Assembly (NCBI GenBank): GCA_937898715.1
Contig: CALEKA010000058.1
Coordinates: forward strand, 1 to 64,000
Direction of reading: 5' to 3'
Length of the DNA stretch: 64,000 nt
From: an uncultured Prevotella sp.
GTDB taxonomy: Bacteria; Bacteroidota; Bacteroidia; Bacteroidales; Bacteroidaceae
Below are positions 8,847 through 14,871 of the stretch, one piece after another; the stretch's first letter is position 1, and each line of letters starts with the position of its first letter. Below the pieces are notes generated by a model. The model made no database searches. It was not told where the DNA came from and saw nothing but the letters and a program-made list of their open reading frames with translations. A program made the position numbers and the translations under genes.

Positions 8847-8898
8847 GTGTGGAACAACTGTGTGGAATAAATCCACACTTTTTCCACACTTTCCACAC
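8847..8898. promoter_or_regulatory. Cluster of GTGTGGA/TCCACAC half-sites, candidate enhancer
   Basis: GTGTGGA occurs at 8847-8853 and 8860-8866, and TCCACAC at 8872-8878, 8883-8889 and 8892-8898, with one more at 8966-8972. The pair at 8860-8878 is a perfect 7-bp inverted repeat around 5 bases. The cluster lies just past the sigma-54 activator gene and upstream of two sigma-54-like promoters, the usual place for an NtrC-type activator site. The 8860-8883 hairpin plus T-run could alternatively terminate the regulator gene. Confidence 0.5.
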
Positions 8899-8909
8899 TC
8901 CAAGGAGAA

Positions 8910-8925
8910 TGGCACGGAGGAAGCA
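8910..8925 (+). promoter_or_regulatory. Candidate sigma-54 promoter 1
   Basis: TGGCACGGAGGAAGCA has the GG and GC dinucleotides at the -24/-12 spacing (10 bases between them) and a perfect TGGCACG -24 element. The -12 side has AAGC instead of TTGC. It is 124 bases before the ATG of the small exported protein. Confidence 0.45.
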
Positions 8926-8977
8926 AAAATTAGTAATCCACTGATTATCAACGGGAAAACTATAATCCACACTTTTT

Positions 8978-8993
8978 TGGCACGCCGTTTGTG
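8978..8993 (+). promoter_or_regulatory. Candidate sigma-54 promoter 2
   Basis: TTGGCACGCCGTTTGTGC matches the -24 element exactly and has TTTGT at the -12 position, one base off GC. It is about 56 bases before the ATG at 9049, a sensible leader length. Confidence 0.55.
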
Positions 8994-9048
8994 CATTATT
9001 TAGGCAGAAACAACAACATCATAACAACACATTAAGACACTAACGATT

Positions 9049-9408
9049 ATGAAAAAGTTCACGATTTCTGCCATCATGGCAATGGGCGTAGTTGCGCTGA
9101 GCAGCGCAGCATTTGCAGGTACTACATCTGCTGGTTTCCGCGGTATGATTAGCAACGCTACGAGCCTTGCTTCCGATACGGTTGTTCCCACCGACACCGT
9201 CGTACCTGAGCAAAAAGACACTACCACCAAGACAGAGCCTCAGTTCTGCTTGACCGACACCGTCGTTCCTACCGACACCATCGCTAAGGATCAGAAGGAG
9301 GAGAAGACTGAGAAGACTGAAGAAACGGGCAAGACAGGCGAAACGAGCCTCTCCGATACCGTAGTTCCCGCCGATACGCTTACTCCGGCTAAGACTCCAG
9401 CCAAATAA
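9049..9408 (+). CDS. Small exported protein with DTVVPTDT repeats
   Basis: I do not recognise this 119-residue protein. It starts with a clear signal peptide (MKKFTISAIMAMGVVALSSA, cleavage probably after AFA near residue 23). The mature part is short and low in complexity: DTVVPTDTVVP, TDTVVPTDTIAK and SDTVVPADTLTPAK alternate with acidic and lysine-rich linkers (EKTEKTEETGKTGET). No membrane anchor, cysteine pair or catalytic motif is visible beyond a lone Cys. It is monocistronic and lies directly downstream of the sigma-54 activator behind two sigma-54-like sites, so it may be the output of that system. Its role in the envelope is unknown. Confidence 0.8.
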   Translation: MKKFTISAIMAMGVVALSSAAFAGTTSAGFRGMISNATSLASDTVVPTDTVVPEQKDTTTKTEPQFCLTDTVVPTDTIAKDQKEEKTEKTEETGKTGETSLSDTVVPADTLTPAKTPAK

Positions 9409-9771
9409 CCCCCTCTGATCGGCTACCACCTGTACCCACTTAATTTCTTATTTCTACATGTTTCAAGCCTTGCTTTGTCTCCATACATTGCAATATTTTT
9501 CAGCAGATGGTAGCTGACTTTGTGGATAGCTGACTCCATATCAATAGAATAGGAGGTAAATGCACACCTTATCCAAGGGCGCATTTATCTCCTATTTCTG
9601 TGTAGTAACCGACATTGCTTATGATTTTATAGACAGGCAAAGACGACGGTTATATGCAAATACACTCATCTATACGCAAAGAGTGTGCACGGAGCAATCC
9701 ATGCACACTCTTCAATTATGATATACATCTCATTTCACGACTCGTGAGAATGAGCTATACAAACTTTTGGC
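9409..9771. other. Intergenic region with two long hairpins
   Basis: No convincing gene is visible here. One inverted repeat pairs 9548-9563 with 9581-9596 (16 bp, one G-T mismatch) and probably ends the small-protein transcript. A second, 9679-9689 with 9702-9712 (AAGAGTGTGCA, perfect 11 bp), lies just past the pckA stop and probably terminates that minus-strand gene. Confidence 0.65.
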
Positions 9772-11376
9772 TTAGAGCTGGGGACCAGCTGCTACGAGAG
9801 CCTTACCAGCTTCGTTAGTCTCGTACTTCTTGAAGTTCTTGATGAAGCGAGCTGCGAGGTCCTTAGCCTTTTCTTCCCAGATAGAAGCTTCAGCGTAAGT
9901 GTCGCGAGGATCGAGGATCTTAGGATCAACACCGGGGAGTTCGGTAGGAACTACGAAGTCGAAGAAGGGGATAGTCTTGGTAGGAGCCTTGTCGATAGAG
10001 CCGTCGAGGATAGCGTCGATGATACCACGAGTATCGCGGATAGAGATACGCTTGCCAGAACCGTTCCAACCAGTGTTTACGAGGTATGCCTTAGCACCGT
10101 TCTTCTCCATCTTCTTAACGAGCTCCTGAGCGTACTTAGTGGGGTGGAGTTCGAGGAATGCCTGGCCGAAGCAAGCAGAGAAAGTAGGAGTAGGCTCTGT
10201 GATACCGCGTTCAGTACCAGCGAGCTTAGCGGTGAATCCTGAGAGGAAGTAGTACTGTGCCTGCTCTTCTGAGAGGATAGATACGGGAGGAAGTACACCG
10301 AAGGCATCGGCAGAAAGCATGATTACCTGCTTTGCAGCGGGACCCTTGCTTACGGGCTTAACGATGTTCTTGATGTGGTAGATAGGATAGCTTACACGAG
10401 TGTTCTCGGTTACGCTCTTATCAGCGAAGTCGATCTTGCCGTTAGCGTCAACTGTTACGTTCTCGAGGAGAGCGTCGCGCTTGATAGCACCGTAGATATC
10501 GGGTTCGCTTTCCTTGTCGAGGTTGATTACCTTAGCGTAGCAACCACCTTCGTAGTTGAACACGCCGTTGTCGTCCCATCCGTGTTCGTCATCACCGATG
10601 AGCTTACGCTTAGGATCGGTAGAGAGGGTAGTCTTACCAGTACCAGAGAGTCCGAAGAAGATAGCTGAGCTAGTTTCGTCCATGTTGGTGTTGGCAGAGC
10701 AGTGCATAGATGCGATGCCCTTGAGGGGGTTGTAGTAGTTCATCATAGAGAACATACCCTTCTTCATTTCACCACCGTACCAAGTGTTGATGATTACCTG
10801 CTCGCGGCTTGTGATGTTGAATACAACGGCAGTTTCAGAGTTGAGGCCGAGTTCTTTGTAGTTGGTTACCTTAGCCTTAGAAGCGTTGTAAACGATGAAG
10901 TCGGGCTCGAAGCTTTCGAGTTCTTCCTTTGAAGGACGGATGAACATGTTGGTCACGAAGTGAGCCTGCCATGCTACCTCTACGATGAAGCGCACAGCCA
11001 TGCGAGTTTCCTTGTTGGCACCACAGAAACCATCTACTACGAAGAGGCGCTTGTTAGAGAGCTCCTTCTTAGCGATTTCCTTAACGGCTTCCCATGCTTC
11101 CTTTGAAGCGGGCTTGTTGTCGTTGGGATATTCAGGAGTAGTCCACCATACAGTGTCCTTAGAGTTCTCGTCCATTACGATGAACTTATCCTTAGGAGAA
11201 CGGCCGGTGTAGATACCTGTCATTACGTTTACAGCACCGAGTTCAGTCTGCTGACCTTTTTCGAAACCTTCGAGGCCTGCCTTTGTTTCCTCTTCGAAGA
11301 GCTGCTCGTAAGAGGGGTTGTGCACGATCTCAGTAACACCGGTAATACCGTACTTGGTCAAATCTAATGTTGCCAT
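9772..11376 (-). CDS. pckA: Phosphoenolpyruvate carboxykinase (ATP)
   Basis: PckA interconverts oxaloacetate plus ATP with phosphoenolpyruvate plus CO2. In succinate- and propionate-forming Bacteroidales it often runs in the CO2-fixing direction. The 534-residue length is typical. The P-loop GLSGTGKTTLSTDP, the upstream TGRSPKDKF substrate loop, MFSMMNYYNPLKGIASMHCS and FFDFVVPTELPGVDP are all present. The ATG at 11376 follows a -7 box at 11461-11468 with a leader of about 85 bases. The gene stands alone between terminator hairpins. Confidence 0.98.
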   Translation of the reverse strand: MATLDLTKYGITGVTEIVHNPSYEQLFEEETKAGLEGFEKGQQTELGAVNVMTGIYTGRSPKDKFIVMDENSKDTVWWTTPEYPNDNKPASKEAWEAVKEIAKKELSNKRLFVVDGFCGANKETRMAVRFIVEVAWQAHFVTNMFIRPSKEELESFEPDFIVYNASKAKVTNYKELGLNSETAVVFNITSREQVIINTWYGGEMKKGMFSMMNYYNPLKGIASMHCSANTNMDETSSAIFFGLSGTGKTTLSTDPKRKLIGDDEHGWDDNGVFNYEGGCYAKVINLDKESEPDIYGAIKRDALLENVTVDANGKIDFADKSVTENTRVSYPIYHIKNIVKPVSKGPAAKQVIMLSADAFGVLPPVSILSEEQAQYYFLSGFTAKLAGTERGITEPTPTFSACFGQAFLELHPTKYAQELVKKMEKNGAKAYLVNTGWNGSGKRISIRDTRGIIDAILDGSIDKAPTKTIPFFDFVVPTELPGVDPKILDPRDTYAEASIWEEKAKDLAARFIKNFKKYETNEAGKALVAAGPQL

Positions 11377-11460
11377 AATGATTTATTGAATTATAAAATA
11401 AATTGGTTTACTTCTTAGGGCTTAGGGGACGGCTTGATTGCTGTCTTCCCTTTACCGCAG

Positions 11461-11468
11461 CAAAAGTA
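11461..11468 (-). promoter_or_regulatory. -7 promoter box of pckA (TACTTTTG)
   Basis: Read on the minus strand this is TACTTTTG followed by C, a match to TAnnTTTG, about 85 bases upstream of the pckA ATG. Confidence 0.6.
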
Positions 11469-11530
11469 CGAAAAAGTTGGTGCATGTGGAAAGTTTTAAC
11501 GCATTTTATTTTCACTCCAATAATTTCTAT

Positions 11531-11681
11531 GCGCAACGCGTCTCGCGTCGGCACAAGAAGCAATGTATCACAAAGATAAGTAGAGGCTTTCTTGCTGATG
11601 CCGACGCGGAACGCGTCGCCCACAGAACTAAGAGGGGGATTTCTTGTTCACGCCGACGCGAGACGCGTCGCCCACAGAACT
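11531..11681. repeat. Three copies of the GC-rich palindromic repeat
   Basis: Copies at 11531-11552, 11600-11629 and 11652-11681. Each has the near-palindromic core CGACGCG-N3-CGCGTCG or a close variant, and the last two end in CCCACAGAACT. The first is in the opposite orientation to the other two. With the flanking sequence they fill the 367-bp gap between pckA and the HAD gene, together with an AATACTT array. Confidence 0.9.
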
Positions 11682-11710
11682 GGGTGAAAGGCTGAATTCT
11701 GCAAGAATGT

Positions 11711-11767
11711 AATACTTAATACTTAATACTTAATACTTAATACTTAATACTTAATACTTAATACTTT
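11711..11767. repeat. AATACTT array overlapping the HAD gene 3' end
   Basis: Eight head-to-tail AATACTT-like heptamers. The array runs into the HAD phosphatase gene and, on the minus strand, encodes its last residues VLSIKY and the stop codon. Confidence 0.9.
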
Positions 11768-12559
11768 TTCTTCCAGAAACTGTGCTATTCCGTCTTCTTC
11801 GTTGGAGAGGGTCACGTAGTCGGCTTCGGCGCGCACTTCGGGTGCGGCGTTGGCCATGGCTACTCCGCAGCCGGCGTATCGCAGCATGGAGAGGTCGTTG
11901 TAGCCATCGCCAAATGCGAGGAGGTCTGCGCGGTCGAGGTTGAGGTGGGCGAGGAGTCGCTCGAGGCTCTTTGCCTTGTCGATGCCGAGGGGTACGAGTT
12001 CTACGAAGAAGGGTGCTGATCGGTATACGTCCATACTTCCTTTGAGCATTTCGGAGAGTTCGGCTTCGGCGCGCACCATCTTGTCGGGTTCTCCGGTGAG
12101 CAGGAGTTTGGTGGGCTGCGGCTCGATGGCTTCGAGGAGGTTTGTCACGGGGCGTATCTTCATCTTATTGATGCGACTTTCCTCTTGTGCGTAGGGATCG
12201 TCGGGGAGTTCGGTCACGATTTCGCTGCCCACGTAGCCCAGTAGGGCGAAGTGATGCTGTCGGGCATACTGGTGTATGCGGGGCACGGCTTCGTGGGGCA
12301 GGTGGTTGGAGTAGAGTTCGTGACCTGTGCTGATGTCTACTATTTTTCCGCCATTGTATGAGAGTATGTATCCGCCTCGCTTGGACATTTCGAGACATTC
12401 TGCCACGGGCATGATGCCGTAGGTGGGTCGGCCCGAAGCGAGTATGAGCACGGCGCCTTGGCTTTCGGCTTGGAGCAGGGCTTGGCGGGTGAGTGGGGTT
12501 ACTTCTTTGTTGTGGTTGGTGAGGGTTCCGTCGAGGTCGAGGGCTATTGCTGAGTACAT
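11744..12559 (-). CDS. Cof-type HAD-IIB phosphatase
   Basis: A soluble HAD-superfamily hydrolase of the Cof/IIB subfamily (271 aa), typically acting on sugar phosphates or related phosphomonoesters. Motif I is ALDLDGTLTN, with the nucleophile and acid/base Asp residues. Motif II is around LILASGRP, with a LLTGEP segment in the cap, and KAKSLERLLAHL then AFGDGYNDLSMLRYAG form motifs III and IV. The substrate is not predictable. The C-terminal VLSIKY is encoded by an intergenic AATACTT repeat and is probably not part of the ancestral protein. The promoter side holds a long array of GGTTATGAGG-type repeats. Confidence 0.93.
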   Translation of the reverse strand: MYSAIALDLDGTLTNHNKEVTPLTRQALLQAESQGAVLILASGRPTYGIMPVAECLEMSKRGGYILSYNGGKIVDISTGHELYSNHLPHEAVPRIHQYARQHHFALLGYVGSEIVTELPDDPYAQEESRINKMKIRPVTNLLEAIEPQPTKLLLTGEPDKMVRAEAELSEMLKGSMDVYRSAPFFVELVPLGIDKAKSLERLLAHLNLDRADLLAFGDGYNDLSMLRYAGCGVAMANAAPEVRAEADYVTLSNEEDGIAQFLEEKVLSIKY

Positions 12560-12569
12560 TTCTGAGTTT

Positions 12570-12956
12570 TTAGTTTTTAGGTTATGAGGTTAGTTTGGAG
12601 GTTAGTTTGGAGTTTGTAGGTTATGAGGTTAGTTTGGAGGTTAGTTTGGAGTTTGTAGGTTATGAGGTTATAAGGTTAGTTTGGATTTTGGAGGTTATGA
12701 GGTTATAAGGTTAGTTTGGAGTTTGGAGGTTATAAGGTTAGTTTGGAGTTTGGAGGTTATAAGGTTAGTTTGGAGTTTGGAGGTTATGAGGTTAGTTTGG
12801 AAAATTTCGAATGGCTTAAGGTAACTTTATAACCTTATAACCTAAAAACTCCAAACTTACTTTATAACCTCATAACCTAAAAACTCCAAACTTACTTTAT
12901 AACCTAAAAACTCCAAACTTACTTTATAACCTCATAACCTAAAAACTCCAAACTAT
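12570..12956. repeat. Long GTTATGAGG/CTCCAAACT repeat array
   Basis: From about 12570 to 12800 the plus strand repeats blocks such as GGTTATGAGGTTAGTTTGGA. From about 12825 to 12955 the complementary form appears (AACCTCATAACCTAAAAAC, CTCCAAACTTACTTTATAAC). The two halves could fold into one large imperfect hairpin between two minus-strand genes. No spacers of CRISPR type are present. Smaller pieces of the same repeat occur near 18130-18185, 45100-45215 and 63180-63240. Confidence 0.85.
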
Positions 12957-12957
12957 G

Positions 12958-13488
12958 TCATCTAAAAAATTCCCTACATACTTCCCACATCACGATGCCT
13001 GCCGTCACGCTTACGTTCATGGAGTGCTTCGTGCCGTATTGTGGGATTTCGAGGGCTTGGTCGCAGGCGTCTACCACGTCTTGGCGTACGCCCTTCACTT
13101 CGTTGCCCATCACGAGGGCATAGCGGCAGTGGGGGTCGAAGGAGAATTTGCCGAGCTTGAGGCTACCCTCCACCTGCTCTACTGCCAGCACGGTGTAGCC
13201 ATCGGCCTGTAGGGAGCGCACAGCTTCCAGGGTGTCGGCATAATAGCGCCAGCTTACGGAGTCTTCTGCTCCGAGAGCGGTCTTATGGATTTCGGCGGAG
13301 GGGGGAGTAGCGGTGATGCCACACATATAGACGGCTTCTATGCGGAAGGCGTCGGCGGTGCGGAGCACGCTACCTACGTTGTGAAGCGAGCGCACATTGT
13401 CGAGCACCATGATGAGTGGTAGCTTTTCGGCATGATGGAAGGTCTCTACGTCTATGCGGTTGAGGTCTTCTACGGTGAGTTTTCTCAT
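12958..13488 (-). CDS. SpoU/TrmH-family RNA 2'-O-methyltransferase
   Basis: A SPOUT-fold methyltransferase that would methylate a ribose 2'-OH in tRNA or rRNA using S-adenosylmethionine. I start it at the ATG at 13488 (MRKLTVEDLNRIDVETFHH), giving 176 residues. The family motifs are LDNVRSLHNVGSVLRTADAF (motif 1), YALVMGNEVKGV (motif 2) and the knot-forming IPQYGTKHSMNVSVTAGIVMWEV (motif 3). The frame is open upstream to 13611, but that stretch is translated from a palindromic intergenic repeat (ADARTRRPRYR) and is unlikely to be coding. The exact RNA target is unknown. Confidence 0.93.
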   Translation of the reverse strand: MRKLTVEDLNRIDVETFHHAEKLPLIMVLDNVRSLHNVGSVLRTADAFRIEAVYMCGITATPPSAEIHKTALGAEDSVSWRYYADTLEAVRSLQADGYTVLAVEQVEGSLKLGKFSFDPHCRYALVMGNEVKGVRQDVVDACDQALEIPQYGTKHSMNVSVTAGIVMWEVCREFFR

Positions 13489-13550
13489 TGGGATAGGGGG
13501 TGATTGGTATGATTCTTTCTGCTGCCTGGAGATGGGGCCTCTCTGCCTGT

Positions 13551-13677
13551 ACCGGGGGCGACGCGTCCTCGCGTCGGCAGCAATAAGTATGCTCTGCCTG
13601 TACTGGAGCAATACTATTTTAAAATATTTAGCCTTACTTGTTGTTGCCGACGCGAGACGCGTCGCCCCCAGTACTGG
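13551..13677. repeat. Inverted pair of GC-rich palindromic repeats
   Basis: Copies at 13551-13578 and 13646-13677 face each other, with CCGGGGGCGACGCG at the left end and GCGTCGCCCCCAGTAC at the right, so the pair could form one long hairpin. Confidence 0.9.
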
Positions 13678-13699
13678 CTGAAGGAGCAGTATGTTTCTG

Positions 13700-14070
13700 C
13701 CGCGAAGTTACGAAAAAAGCCGTGGATAACCATGTTTATATCGCGTGGAAAAAGCGTGGATAGCCGTGTGAACAACTCTCAGCGCTGAGGCCAGTAGGGC
13801 GCTTCTGCGTTTTCCACGAGTTAACAGGCTTATTCGCAGTATTTCACCGCCTCTTTCCACGATTTCCGCCCCTTTTCCACCCCACTTTTTTCTCCTCTTG
13901 AGAGTTTTCCACGGGGTGTGTATAAGTGGCGGTTTGTCCTCTTACACCTCCTTTCTATAGGGGAAAAGTGCAAATAAAATGGGTGTTGATAATAATGTAG
14001 AAAACCCCATGGCTGATGGGGATAACTTCATGGCCAAATATTTAGCTCCAAAAGTATTCACACTTTCCAC
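13700..14070. other. Cluster of DnaA-box-like and TTTTCCAC motifs
   Basis: The region contains TGTGTATAA (a full TGTGNATAA DnaA-box match) in the GGTGTGTATAAGTGG context, CGTGGATAA and CGTGGATAG near-matches, a GGGGATAAC and about five TTTCCAC or GTGGAAA motifs, next to a run of AT-rich sequence. This could be an origin-like or protein-binding region, but motif density alone is weak evidence. Confidence 0.25.
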
Positions 14071-14259
14071 ACCCTATCATACCCACCATAGGATTCTCTC
14101 TCTTTTTCTAAAGAGTAAAAAGAAAGAATAGAATAATGAGATTATAGGGTGAAGAGGGGAGGTGTGGAAAAAGGTCGATGGGGGGAGGAGTCAGAGGCTG
14201 ACTGCCGAGGACGGAGAATGGCGGGGTGGGGCGATGGGGAGCAAGGTAGAGGAACGTTC

Positions 14260-14672
14260 TTCGCGCGCGCGCGTTACAGGGAATTTTGGGTCGCAGAAAG
14301 TGGCTTTCCCTCACTCTTTGCGTGTAATCGGTTGGTTATGAGAGAGTTGCGCAGTGTAGGCAGTACGAAGTTTGCTTGCACTCGTCCCTCACCCTGCCTT
14401 CACTAGTCGGGCAATACGGCATGGGGGGATAATTTGAACGCTTCGGGGGGATAATTCAAACGCTTCCAAGGGGTAATTTGAACGCTTCCAAGGGGTAATT
14501 TGAACGCTTCGGGGGGGAGGGGACGAGTGTAGGCAGGGTGAGGGACGAGTGTAGGCATAGGATCTTTGACTGCACTCCGTAACTGATTGTAGCTCAGAGA
14601 GTTGCGAAGATGAAGTGTAGGAGTGTAGGCAAATTGCTGGGAAACTTTGATGTATGCGCGCGCGAGAGAAGG
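14260..14672 (+). other. Non-coding island A with 22-bp tandem repeats
   Basis: The island is bounded by alternating GC tracts (CGCGCGCGCG near 14262 and GCGCGCGCGAGAGAAGG near 14655). Inside are four tandem units with TAATT starting at 14430, 14452, 14474 and 14496, an exact 22-bp period. The unit is of the form GGGGTAATTTGAACGCTTC. Phrases such as GACGAGTGTAGGCAGGGTGAG also repeat. No protein-like frame is convincing. Confidence 0.65.
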
Positions 14673-14815
14673 GGGCTTTTAGCAGTATTAAAGGGGTGGA
14701 TAAATTATGACGATAGGATATGTGCGGTAACAGCTGATTGCAAGAACGCAATTCTTTATACTTAATACTTTATACTTTTCAAAATTAGTATTCCCCATAA
14801 CCGAAAACAATTCTG

Positions 14816-14823
14816 TAACTTTG
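14816..14823 (+). promoter_or_regulatory. -7 promoter box of uvrA (TAACTTTG)
   Basis: TAACTTTG followed by CA, 48 bases before the uvrA ATG. It also shows that the open frame beginning at 14821 starts too early. Confidence 0.65.
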
Positions 14824-14871
14824 CATGATTTACACGTTGTACCATCCAAATCGCCCCCCGTGGGCTGCATT

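Larger units (their letters stand above)
13489..14815. other. 1.3-kb gene-free region
   Basis: No credible gene lies in this stretch. It holds two palindromic repeats (13551-13677), a region rich in TTTTCCAC/GTGGATA motifs (13700-14070), a purine-rich tract (14140-14240), the first non-coding island (14260-14672) and a short AATACTT repeat (14755-14779) before the uvrA promoter. Confidence 0.7.

Noticed and set aside
12570..12956. A possible CRISPR array.
   Set aside because: Repeats are contiguous with no unique spacers of constant length, and no cas gene is nearby.
13489..13611. N-terminal extension of the SpoU methyltransferase.
   Set aside because: It is a translation of a palindromic intergenic repeat; the family N-terminus starts at 13488.
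14422..14510. A short CRISPR-like array in island A.
   Set aside because: The 22-bp period is too short for a repeat-plus-spacer unit, and the parts between cores are themselves repeated.
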